In this document: positions 44,395 to 52,120 of the stretch, piece by piece
How the letters are laid out: each line of letters opens with the position of its first letter
Numbering within the stretch: the stretch's first letter is position 1
Source of the DNA: Chitinophaga pinensis
GTDB lineage: Bacteria > Bacteroidota > Bacteroidia > Chitinophagales > Chitinophagaceae
DNA length: 64,000 nucleotides
NCBI GenBank assembly: GCA_902167325.1
Contig: LR632930.1
Span: 558,001 to 622,000, forward strand
Reading direction: 5' to 3'
Notes under the pieces: model-generated
What the model was told of the DNA's origin: nothing
The model's database searches: none
What the model saw: only the letters and a program-made list of their open reading frames with translations
Made by a program: the position numbers and the translations under genes

Positions 44395-45078
44395 TTATTG
44401 CTGACCAGCTTCATTTTTCGCTTCTGATTTCATTTTATCGTTGGCGAAGATGGAGAATTCCACACGACGGTTTTTAGCGCGGTTTGCTTCGCTGTCGTTA
44501 GGGAATTTAGGCTGGGTTTCACCATACCAGAATGTTTGTACGCGGTTAGCGGCAACACCCCGGCCAATGAGATAGTTAGCTACAGATTTTGCCCGGCGTT
44601 CAGACAGGCTGTAATTGTAAGCATCGGCGCCGGTATCGTCTGTATGGCCTTCCACACGAACGTGGGTGTCAGGATATTTATTCAGCACTTGGGCGAGCTC
44701 CTGGATGTTGCTTTGTGCGGTGGAGGTGAGGTCGGATTTATCGAAACCGAAAAGAACACCTGAGTTGAAGGTTACGTTGATACCTTCGCCTACGCGCTCA
44801 ACAGTAGCGTTAGGCACTTCGTTCTTGATTTCTTCTGCCTGCCTGTCCATTTTTTTACCGATCAGAACACCGGCAGTACCGCCTACTGCAGCACCGATAA
44901 TAGCGCCAAGGGCAGTATTACCCGCAGCTTTACCGATAACTGCACCGGCAGCTGCGCCACCGCCAACTCCGATCACGCCGCCTTTCTTGGTATTGTCCAT
45001 GCTCTGCCACGTGCTGCATGAGCCTAAAGTAAGAATACCTGCCATCGCTATCGCCACAAATGCATTCAATCTTTTCAT
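44395..45078 (-). CDS. OmpA-family lipoprotein (YiaD-like)
   Basis: 227 residues. Signal peptide and lipobox (LTLGSC), then a glycine-zipper region (GGVIGVGGGAAAGAVIGKAAG) and an OmpA C-terminal peptidoglycan-binding domain: VLFGFDKSDLTSTAQSNI, VEGHTDDTG, LSERRAKSVANYLI and NRRVEFSI. It anchors the outer membrane to peptidoglycan. No barrel is present, so it is a lipoprotein of the YiaD/Pal kind. Confidence 0.92.
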   Translation of the reverse strand: MKRLNAFVAIAMAGILTLGSCSTWQSMDNTKKGGVIGVGGGAAAGAVIGKAAGNTALGAIIGAAVGGTAGVLIGKKMDRQAEEIKNEVPNATVERVGEGINVTFNSGVLFGFDKSDLTSTAQSNIQELAQVLNKYPDTHVRVEGHTDDTGADAYNYSLSERRAKSVANYLIGRGVAANRVQTFWYGETQPKFPNDSEANRAKNRRVEFSIFANDKMKSEAKNEAGQQ

Positions 45079-45212
45079 CTTAGTTTGTTTTATTGGTTTG
45101 AGTATGCTAGACTAAACAAATTCTTTGCCAATGTTTATTTCCGACAGGTAAATTTGTGTAAATCAATGATTAAGGGATAACGGTAATAAAGATATGGGGA
45201 ATTCCCCTATCC

Positions 45213-45782
45213 TTACTTCCCAAAAAGGCTACCCAGCAGGCCGCCCAGTCCGCCGCTGCTTTGTTGTTGTTTTGCACCATTGGATATCATGGCGGTAAGG
45301 TCCTGCATGTCTACATCACCATCGCCGTCTTTATCCAGACCAAATTTGCCCAGCAGGCCACCAAGGTTGAAGCCGCTTGTGGAGCCACCGGTAAGGGAAC
45401 CGATAATGCCGTCCAGCGAAAAGCTGCTGTCGTTGGGGTCTTTAGTCTTGTTTACGAGGGAACCCAGTACGGAAGGAATGAGGGAGCCGGCCAGTGAAGA
45501 AGCAGCACCACTGTTGAGGTTAAACTTCTCCATCAGGTTTTTGATGAAATTACCCTGGATACCGTTCACAAGCGGGTTTGCACCATCGGGAGCACTATTG
45601 CCATTGAAAAGGCCCATTACTTCCTTCACATTACCGCTGGCAAGTGCAGATTGCAGCCCATCCGCGATAGTGTGGGTGGCTTCGCCAATCACAGCATCGT
45701 TCTGTTCATTGGGGATGGCGGGGTTGGCGACTACTGTATCCTGCGCATTTTCGCGAACCAGTTGCATTAATTGATCTAACAT
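45213..45782 (-). CDS. DUF937-like protein with an EF-hand-like calcium motif
   Basis: 189 residues. The first ~120 residues, rich in Gly/Ser/Asn and hydrophobic helices (MLDQLMQLVRENAQD, ASSLAGSLIPSVLGSLVNKT), resemble DUF937. Near residue 150 DKDGDGDVDMQDL has a DxDxDxD EF-hand/dockerin-like loop, and the tail is GGLGGLLGSLFGK. Homologues occur widely in Bacteroidota without known role. Confidence 0.75.
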   Translation of the reverse strand: MLDQLMQLVRENAQDTVVANPAIPNEQNDAVIGEATHTIADGLQSALASGNVKEVMGLFNGNSAPDGANPLVNGIQGNFIKNLMEKFNLNSGAASSLAGSLIPSVLGSLVNKTKDPNDSSFSLDGIIGSLTGGSTSGFNLGGLLGKFGLDKDGDGDVDMQDLTAMISNGAKQQQSSGGLGGLLGSLFGK

Positions 45783-45851
45783 TTGGTGAAAGTTTAGGGT
45801 GGATAATATAAGAAACCGACAGATTCAGGACATATGCAGGATAATAACAGT

Positions 45852-45879
45852 TCCCTTCTGCAAATTGTTGCAAAAGGGA
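45852..45879 (-). terminator. Hairpin after prfA, possible terminator
   Basis: A 12-bp stem with one G-U pair (45852-45863 with 45868-45879) and a 4-nt loop, downstream of the prfA stop. There is no T run, so termination is uncertain. Confidence 0.4.
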
Positions 45880-45913
45880 CATGCTGCTGAAGGTGAATTA
45901 ACAGGCATACGAT

Positions 45914-46990
45914 TTACACGCCCATCTGGTCTCCGGTCTTCATTTTTTCTGCGTTTTCAGCAAATTGAAGCGCCTGCACCATGTCCTCTATCTCGCCATT
46001 CATAAAAGCATCAAGGTTATAGACCGTCATACCAATACGGTGGTCGGTAACGCGGCCCTGGGGAAAGTTGTAAGTCCGGATTTTGGCAGAGCGGTCGCCC
46101 GTGGAAACCAGGCTCTTACGCTGTGAAGCAATCGCATCTTCATGTTTACGTACGGCCGCTTCATAGATGCGGGTACGGAGCATGCGCATGGCAATATCGC
46201 GGTTGGAGTGCTGGCTGCGGCCTTCCTGACATTCCACTACCACGCCGGTAGGGATGTGGGTAAGGCGTACGGCAGACTCCGTTTTGTTTACGTGCTGGCC
46301 ACCCGCTCCGGACGAACGGAAAGTGTCCATTTTGATGTCGGCATCGCGGATCTCAACGTCCACTTCTTCTGCTTCGGGAAGTACCGCCACAGTAGCTGCG
46401 GATGTATGCACCCTGCCCGATGCTTCAGTTGCCGGCACACGCTGTACACGGTGAACACCAGACTCGAATTTGAGGGTTCCGTACACATCATCGCCCGACA
46501 CTTCCACAACAGCTTCCTTGTAACCGCCAGCCCCGCCGGCATTCTCATTCATGATAGAAGTTTTCCAGCCTTTGTTCTCGCAATAGCGGAGATACATACG
46601 AAGGAGATCACCCGCGAAAAGTGCAGCTTCATCTCCACCGGTACCACCCCGGATCTCAAGAATAGCGTTCTTTTCATCCTGCGGGTCTTTAGGGATCAGG
46701 AGGTTCCGGATATCGGCTTCCATCTGTTCTTTCTGTTCCGCCAGGCCTTCGGTTTCTTCCTTGGCCAGTTCGCGCATTTCCTCATCGCCGCTTTCGAGCA
46801 CTTCACGGTTGAAGGCAATAGCGTCCAGTACTTTGCGATAAGCGTCGTAAGCCACTACGATCTTTTCCAGCTGGCGAAACTCCTTGCTCAGCTTGCTGAA
46901 TTTTTTGTTATCACTCACCACCTCGGGGTTGGTAAGCGCCATGGAAACTTGTTCGTAACGGCCTTTGATGGCGTCCAGTTTATCTATCAT
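45914..46990 (-). CDS. prfA: Peptide chain release factor 1
   Basis: 358 residues. RF1 terminates translation at UAA and UAG. The GGQ catalytic motif is in SSGAGGQHVNKTESAVRL, and the class I release-factor domain EIRGGTGGDEAALFAGDLLRMY is complete. The codon-recognition tripeptide is PAT in VQRVPATEASGR, as in RF1 and not SPF as in RF2. Length is typical. The upstream amidohydrolase is divergent. Confidence 0.97.
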   Translation of the reverse strand: MIDKLDAIKGRYEQVSMALTNPEVVSDNKKFSKLSKEFRQLEKIVVAYDAYRKVLDAIAFNREVLESGDEEMRELAKEETEGLAEQKEQMEADIRNLLIPKDPQDEKNAILEIRGGTGGDEAALFAGDLLRMYLRYCENKGWKTSIMNENAGGAGGYKEAVVEVSGDDVYGTLKFESGVHRVQRVPATEASGRVHTSAATVAVLPEAEEVDVEIRDADIKMDTFRSSGAGGQHVNKTESAVRLTHIPTGVVVECQEGRSQHSNRDIAMRMLRTRIYEAAVRKHEDAIASQRKSLVSTGDRSAKIRTYNFPQGRVTDHRIGMTVYNLDAFMNGEIEDMVQALQFAENAEKMKTGDQMGV

Positions 46991-47125
46991 ACTCGGTTAT
47001 CCGGATTAATTCCCAGCCATTTAGCATGCTGCGCGGCCGGTTCGGGATGCAAAATTACGTTTTTGCCGCTTATTTTGAGCGCCCCCAGACCCTTCTTCCC
47101 GCGAACATTCCCTAAATTCACCCTC

Positions 47126-48292
47126 ATGATCAAAATAACAGCAGACGATATTTTTGACGGGAGAAAGTTTCATGGACCCGACCGGGCGCTGGTATTGGAC
47201 GACGATGGCGTTGTTTCGGCGCTTGTACCACTGTCTTGGGTCGGGGAGGATTATATTAAAGTGGAAGGGGTACTATGCCCGGGATTTGTGAATACGCATT
47301 GCCATCTTGAACTCTCGCACATGAAAGGCGTAATACCGGAAGGCACGAGCCTCCCCGCCTTCCTGACGGCCGTCATGGAAAACCGCCGTCCCCCTGCGGC
47401 CGAGGTGCTTTCATCCGCTATCGACAGTGCCGCGGAAGCCATGCGCCAGAGCGGTATCGTAGCCGTGGGTGATATTGCCAATACCGCTGCCACCGCCTCT
47501 GTAAAGCACCGCACCGCTCAGCAGATGGTATGGCGGACCTTCGTGGAATGCATGGGCGTGGCAGATGCCTTCGCCCCCCACCGGCTGGAGCACTCCCTGT
47601 CTGTTATGGCCCAGTTCCGCCAGGCAGGTATCCCGGCCAGCCTTGTGCCGCATGCCCCCTATTCCGTTTCCCCCACCCTGTTCCGCCTCATTAACGGACT
47701 GAAAAGCAACGGCATAGTATCTATCCATAACCAGGAATCGCAGGCCGAAAACGAACTCTTCCGGCACAAATCCGGACCCTTCCTCGAGTTTTACCGGCAT
47801 TTTAACATGGATGCTTCCGGCATAGGCGGCTCCGGCACCAACAGCCTCCCTTCCTATATCGGGTACTTCGACCAGGATCAGACCCTGATACTCGTCCATA
47901 ATACCTTCACCTCCCGCAGCGATGTGGAAGCGGCCCTCGCTCGCAGCGGCGAAACATACTGGTGCCTCTGCCCCAACGCGAATCTCTATATCGAAGGCAT
48001 GCTGCCCGATGTTCCTATGCTCAGGGATACACCCGGGGTAACGATTACTTTGGGAACCGATAGTCTCGCTTCCAATCACCAGCTATCCATCTGGAGCGAA
48101 ATTGAAACCCTCCGGCATAAATTCCCGCAAATTCCTCTGGAAGAAATGTTGCAATGGGCTACGCTAAATGGCGCGCAGGCACTGGGGATCAGTGATACAT
48201 CCGGCAGCTTCGAAAAAGGCAAATCGCCCGGTGTTGTGCAGATCCTGCATAATGCAACCAAACTGCTCGACCAGAAAGCGCTTATTATGTAG
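47126..48292 (+). CDS. Amidohydrolase-family protein (deaminase-like)
   Basis: 388 residues from ATG 47126. The same frame is open upstream to 46142, but that part is antisense to prfA and does not resemble the family. Metal-binding signature VNTHCHLELSH, then SLVPHAPYSVSP, IHNQESQAE, LVHNTFTSRSDV and LGTDSLASN: the amidohydrolase fold of SAH/thiomethyladenosine/aminodeoxyfutalosine deaminases. The substrate is not decided by sequence. MscS follows 12 nt downstream, perhaps cotranscribed. Confidence 0.88.
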   Translation: MIKITADDIFDGRKFHGPDRALVLDDDGVVSALVPLSWVGEDYIKVEGVLCPGFVNTHCHLELSHMKGVIPEGTSLPAFLTAVMENRRPPAAEVLSSAIDSAAEAMRQSGIVAVGDIANTAATASVKHRTAQQMVWRTFVECMGVADAFAPHRLEHSLSVMAQFRQAGIPASLVPHAPYSVSPTLFRLINGLKSNGIVSIHNQESQAENELFRHKSGPFLEFYRHFNMDASGIGGSGTNSLPSYIGYFDQDQTLILVHNTFTSRSDVEAALARSGETYWCLCPNANLYIEGMLPDVPMLRDTPGVTITLGTDSLASNHQLSIWSEIETLRHKFPQIPLEEMLQWATLNGAQALGISDTSGSFEKGKSPGVVQILHNATKLLDQKALIM

Positions 48293-48297
48293 ATTTG
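48290..48297 (+). promoter_or_regulatory. -7 box before the mscS gene
   Basis: TAGATTTG, exact TAnnTTTG match, ends 7 nt before the start codon and overlaps the end of the amidohydrolase gene. Confidence 0.45.
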
Positions 48298-48304
48298 CAT
48301 CGCT

Positions 48305-49393
48305 ATGAATGATTTCCTGAACCAACAGATCCTGGACAATTCCATCCGCAACTATCTTCTTGTAGCGGGTATTATCTTTTTCATTTTCCTCATCCGGCGC
48401 TTCCTTTCCAAAAGCCTTGCTGCCGGGCTTTACAAGCTCATCCGCCACTGGTCGCCCACCATCGAGCAGCGCGCCTTCGTGGAGCTGCTCCTGAAACCGA
48501 TCGAGTATTTTCTGCTGATGACTGCCATTATCATGGCCAGTAATCACCTCGTGTTTCCGGAAGCACTGAACATCGTGGTCTTCAATCGTGCCGAACCATT
48601 TACGCTGAAAATGCTGCTGGCGCTCGTGCTGAAGATCGTACTGAGCATGACGTTCATTATGATCCTCCTGCGCCTCATCGATTTCTTCGCACTTATACTG
48701 GAAAAGAAAGCAGGGCTCACCAACGATAAAACCGACGATCAGTTCGTCATCTTCTTCCGTGATTTCTTTAAGGCCATCGTGTACATCATCGGTGCAATGA
48801 TCCTCATCAACATACTTTTCGGGAAAGAGCTGGTAGACAAGCTGGTGGCGGGCCTTGGTATCGGTGCGGCAGCCCTTGCACTGGCAGCCAAGGAAAGTAT
48901 TGAGAACCTTATCGGGTCATTTATCATCTTCTCCGACAAACCTTTCCGCGTGGGCGACAGTGTGAAAGTCGATAACATAACCGGTACGGTAGAGAAGATC
49001 GGACTTCGCAGTACACGCATCCGCACGCTGGAAAAAACCTTTGTTACGGTACCCAATAAAAAGATGGTAGACAGTGTGCTCGACAACCTTTCGCTTCGTA
49101 CGCAGCAACGTGTGGCCATGAAACTGGAACTGGCGGGCGATACGCCTCCCGGACCGGTGCTCGCTGTGGTACGGGAATTGCAGGTATACCTGAAATCACA
49201 ACCGGATGTGGAACCCGGTTTTAACGTAAACCTCCACGATTTCGGGAAAGATTCCCTTGTGCTGCAGCTCATTTACATGACCAACATCCTCGATGGCATT
49301 CCGTACCTTGAACTACGCGAACGTGTGAACCTGGAAGCCCTGCGAATCCTTGAGAAAAATGGCGTGCGGCTGGCCATGAAAGAATCTGCATAA
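48305..49393 (+). CDS. MscS-family mechanosensitive channel
   Basis: 362 residues. Four or more hydrophobic helices precede the pore helix and MscS core: GIGAAALALAAKESIENLIGSFIIFSDKPFRVGDSV, then IRTLEKTFVTVPNKKM, as in small-conductance mechanosensitive channels that release solutes on hypo-osmotic shock. The cytoplasmic beta domain follows. A rho-independent terminator lies 6 nt after the stop. Confidence 0.93.
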   Translation: MNDFLNQQILDNSIRNYLLVAGIIFFIFLIRRFLSKSLAAGLYKLIRHWSPTIEQRAFVELLLKPIEYFLLMTAIIMASNHLVFPEALNIVVFNRAEPFTLKMLLALVLKIVLSMTFIMILLRLIDFFALILEKKAGLTNDKTDDQFVIFFRDFFKAIVYIIGAMILINILFGKELVDKLVAGLGIGAAALALAAKESIENLIGSFIIFSDKPFRVGDSVKVDNITGTVEKIGLRSTRIRTLEKTFVTVPNKKMVDSVLDNLSLRTQQRVAMKLELAGDTPPGPVLAVVRELQVYLKSQPDVEPGFNVNLHDFGKDSLVLQLIYMTNILDGIPYLELRERVNLEALRILEKNGVRLAMKESA

Positions 49394-49399
49394 GCCGTT

Positions 49400-49425
49400 A
49401 AAACCGCCAACAAAGTGCGGTTTTA
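49400..49425 (+). terminator. mscS terminator
   Basis: Perfect 8-bp stem AAAACCGC / GCGGTTTT, loop of 9 nt, immediately after the mscS stop. Confidence 0.75.
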
Positions 49426-49470
49426 TATCATATCACAACACAATCATTATCAACTACATGTACGGATCAA

Positions 49471-49605
49471 GTCCACATCATGTCCACCTTTCCTCCACCT
49501 TCTATCCGGGTTTTGTATTAAGTTCTCCCGTAGTTGTCGCGTAGATGCACCATAGATGCGTCGATGTAACTAACTTGTAACCTACTTGTAATCGCATGAT
49601 GGGCT
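49471..49605. repeat. 11-bp-period array C
   Basis: Left block GTCCACATCAT (49471), GTCCACCTTTC (49482), CTCCACCTTCT (49493), ATCCGGGTTTT (49504); right block CGTAGTTGTCG (49529), CGTAGATGCAC (49540), CATAGATGCGT (49551), CGATGTAACTA (49562), ACTTGTAACCT (49573), ACTTGTAATCG (49584). All adjacent units step by exactly 11 bases. It lies between convergent mscS and the thioredoxin-like gene. Confidence 0.82.
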
Positions 49606-49634
49606 TTGCAGGATGTAAGGCATAAATCATAATA

Positions 49635-49675
49635 AAAGAAATCCCCGCCGGTAAAACCGGCGGGGATTTCTTTTT
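49635..49675. terminator. Bidirectional terminator upstream of array C's right neighbour
   Basis: Near-perfect 18-bp stem (AAAGAAATCCCCGCCGGT and its complement) with a 3-nt loop, T-rich on the right. It serves the minus-strand thioredoxin-like gene. Confidence 0.9.
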
Positions 49676-49695
49676 ATAAGGGAGATACCCTAATG

Positions 49696-50184
49696 TTATT
49701 TAGCGTTCATCTTCATGAGGATCTGAGCCAGATCATCTTCAATGGTAGCTTTAGCAGCACCGGAGATACGGCCTTCTTCTTTACCGTCTCTCATCACGAG
49801 GATGGTGGGGTACTTCTTCACCTTATAACCATCGGCCTTTTCGTTGCCGGTGTTGCCTGCATTATCGGTGCCGTACATGTGAATGCTTTCTTCAGGCACG
49901 CTGGCGAGGATCATCACTTTATAGAATTCGGGGAGCAGTTTGCGGCTCGCTTCGTCGGCAGTATTTACCAGCGCCACCAGCTGGATTTTATCTTTGTTGG
50001 TCTTGATATAGTTGACCATGGTGGAATTGGCGTTGTAACGGTTGACGCCGGTGTAGAACCAGGCGTAGGAAGAATCGTTGATGAGCTGTTTCATCTCGAA
50101 TTTGCCCTTGAGGGGCTGGCTCTGGCCCATGGTCACGGTTGACAGCAACAAGCCGCATCCCAGTAAAACTGTTTGTAAACGCAT
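49696..50184 (-). CDS. Secreted thioredoxin-like protein lacking the CxxC motif
   Basis: 162 residues with a signal peptide (LGCGLLLSTVTMGQ). The fold is thioredoxin-like: a LVALVNTADEASRKLLPEFYKVM helix-strand pattern and KKYPTILVMRDGKEEGRISG with the cis-proline. But no cysteine is present in the mature protein, so redox catalysis is impossible; a binding or structural role is more likely. Downstream of the MerR-like gene (11-nt gap), possibly in one operon. Confidence 0.75.
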   Translation of the reverse strand: MRLQTVLLGCGLLLSTVTMGQSQPLKGKFEMKQLINDSSYAWFYTGVNRYNANSTMVNYIKTNKDKIQLVALVNTADEASRKLLPEFYKVMILASVPEESIHMYGTDNAGNTGNEKADGYKVKKYPTILVMRDGKEEGRISGAAKATIEDDLAQILMKMNAK

Positions 50185-50195
50185 AATGTCCTATT

Positions 50196-50729
50196 TTATA
50201 ATTGATCTTTTAACTCCGTCAGGAACGTTCTGACTTTCTCGAGGGACTTTACCATTTCGAAGTTGCGGGATGCGATGCGCTTATCTTCCCGCAGTTTCTG
50301 TTTAGCTCCTTCGATGGTGTACTTCCTTTCACGCAGCAGGTGGTAGATGAGTTTGAGATGCTGGATATCTTCCTGACGGAAAAGGCGGTCGCCCTTTCTG
50401 TTCTTTTTAGGCTGGAGGATGTCGAACTCATTTTCCCAATAGCGGATGAGCGAGGTGTTAACCCTGAACATATTTGCCACTTCGCTGATGGAGTAGTACT
50501 GTTTGTCGAGCGTAAGCTTTTCCAGTTCCTGGATTACGTGAGGATCGCCGGACAGCTCTTTGAGACTTTTTCGTCCCCGTTTTTTGCCTTTTGCCGGCGC
50601 TTCGCCTGCGGAAAGCGGGGTACCTGGCACCTCGGTGGTACCGGTTCCCTTTTCGGGATCTCCGTTAACAGGCGGCTTTACGGCAGGGGGCTGCGTCGGG
50701 AGGCCGAATAAGTCCAGTTGCTGCATCAT
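50196..50729 (-). CDS. MerR-family transcriptional regulator
   Basis: 177 residues. Residues 1-60 are a flexible Pro/Gly/Lys-rich segment with a KKRGRKSLKEL AT-hook-like stretch. A MerR helix-turn-helix follows: YYSISEVANMFRVNTSLIRYWENEFDIL, then DRLFRQEDIQHLKLIYHLL. The C-terminal dimerisation helix is short and has no metal-binding cysteines, like the Bacteroidota MerR group found near M23 peptidase genes. Targets unknown. Confidence 0.88.
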   Translation of the reverse strand: MMQQLDLFGLPTQPPAVKPPVNGDPEKGTGTTEVPGTPLSAGEAPAKGKKRGRKSLKELSGDPHVIQELEKLTLDKQYYSISEVANMFRVNTSLIRYWENEFDILQPKKNRKGDRLFRQEDIQHLKLIYHLLRERKYTIEGAKQKLREDKRIASRNFEMVKSLEKVRTFLTELKDQL

Positions 50730-50824
50730 AACCGAAACTAATTGATAATGAAAAAGATTACGGATACAATATTACGGAATCCATCCCATGAACTGAACCG
50801 CCTTTTCTCTCAATAATCATTCCA

Positions 50825-51796
50825 TTAATCGAAAGACTGGTTACCCGAACGGGCGATCTTCAGCATGCGGTCGAATTGCTCGGGAGTAAGATCATTATAA
50901 AAAAAGTAGACAGGATCTACTTTGACGCCGTTTTTCATCACTTCGTAGTGGCAGTGCGGCCCGGTAGATTTACCGGTGCTGCCCACCCATCCAAGCACAT
51001 CTCCACGCTTCACCGCCTGGCCACGCTTGGCTTTGATGCGGACCATGTGCCCGTAGAGGGATTTGTAACCATATCCATGATTCACTACCACATGGTTGCC
51101 ATAACCTACATCGCTGAGGCTCGATTCCTCAATGGTACCATCCCCCGTGGCATAGATAGGCGTACCGGAAGGCGCAGTGAAATCGAGACCGGAGTGGAAT
51201 TTCACGGTTTTATAGATCGGGTCGATGCGGTAACCAAAGCCGGAGGCGATCCGGTCGAGGTCTTTGTTGGCCACGGGCTGGATAGCCGGGATCGAGGCCA
51301 GCATCTTCTGTTTGTTCTTGATCAGGTCTTCTATCTGCAGGTACGACTTTTCCTGCAGCTTCACGCGGGATCCCAGTTCGTCCAGCATAGTACGGGTGGC
51401 GGCGATGATCTCGCTTTCAGGCTTCACAGCCAGCGACTGGTTGGCATCTTCCTTCACATTCTGCCCTGCCCGCACACTATCCGGTATCGGGGCAGCTTCG
51501 AAAATCACACGGTAAATCTCATTATCGCGGTGCTGAAGCTCTCCCAGCTGGGATTTCATTTCTCCCATCCGTTCGCGGAGCGTATTATATTCCTCCTTCA
51601 TATTGTCGAGGTCACGGCGGAGCATCGTTTCTTTGGGAGAATCCAGGAAACGGTAGGATACGGAGAGAAAAAGGATGCCGGTCACAATAGCGGCCGACAG
51701 GAAACCGAGTATCCGGAGGACTTTCACCTTCACGGAAACTACGAGCTTTTCGTATTTAAGCGTTTGTGTATTATAGAAATACTTGACTTTCTTCAT
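50825..51796 (-). CDS. M23-family peptidoglycan endopeptidase
   Basis: 323 residues. One membrane helix (about 28-48), a long coiled coil (60-110), and the LytM domain: GFGYRIDPIYKTVKFHSGLDF (H and D zinc ligands), YGHM, and GPHCHYE with the HxH pair. It cleaves peptide cross-links from the periplasmic side; similar to factors that regulate cell division and outer-membrane growth. Divergent from alaS, and the MerR gene lies downstream on the same strand. Confidence 0.93.
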   Translation of the reverse strand: MKKVKYFYNTQTLKYEKLVVSVKVKVLRILGFLSAAIVTGILFLSVSYRFLDSPKETMLRRDLDNMKEEYNTLRERMGEMKSQLGELQHRDNEIYRVIFEAAPIPDSVRAGQNVKEDANQSLAVKPESEIIAATRTMLDELGSRVKLQEKSYLQIEDLIKNKQKMLASIPAIQPVANKDLDRIASGFGYRIDPIYKTVKFHSGLDFTAPSGTPIYATGDGTIEESSLSDVGYGNHVVVNHGYGYKSLYGHMVRIKAKRGQAVKRGDVLGWVGSTGKSTGPHCHYEVMKNGVKVDPVYFFYNDLTPEQFDRMLKIARSGNQSFD

Positions 51797-52120
51797 GCAC
51801 CTTTTGTGGGTTGATATCAGCGTACGATAGAACGCTTCCCTTAAAAATTTATTATCAATCCGGTTCCCGGGCCGATTTACCCGGAAAAATGGCGGTTAGC
51901 TAGTTATGAATATTTCGATATTTTTGCACCGCATTCCACCCTGCCAAAATTGAACGGTTGTAACCGGGGTCCGCAAACCTAATTGAATTAGGCTAAAACA
52001 TCAACCTTTTGAGTCTCAATTTCCAGGCGAGCCGCTTTGCGATCCTTACAAAATAACGCCAATTTTAGGACGGATGCAATTATAACTATAAAATTAGATA
52101 TTAATACCGACTAATATTTT
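51797..52120. other. Divergent regulatory gap between M23 gene and alaS
   Basis: 324 bases without a gene. It holds the candidate alaS promoter and a perfect palindrome CCTAATT-G-AATTAGG at 51978-51992 inside the leader. In E. coli AlaRS binds a palindrome at its own promoter; whether this one plays a similar role is unknown. Confidence 0.5.
51896..51926 (+). promoter_or_regulatory. Candidate alaS promoter
   Basis: TTA at 51896-51898, 20-nt spacer and TATTTTTG at 51919-51926. The -7 box matches exactly, the -33 element has one mismatch. It leaves a ~190-nt leader before alaS. Confidence 0.5.

Noticed and set aside
46142-47125. Upstream part of a long open frame running into the amidohydrolase gene
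   Set aside because: It is antisense to prfA, has no family resemblance, and a standard amidohydrolase start (ATG 47126) follows. The 2151-base frame is a by-product of GC-rich codon bias in prfA.
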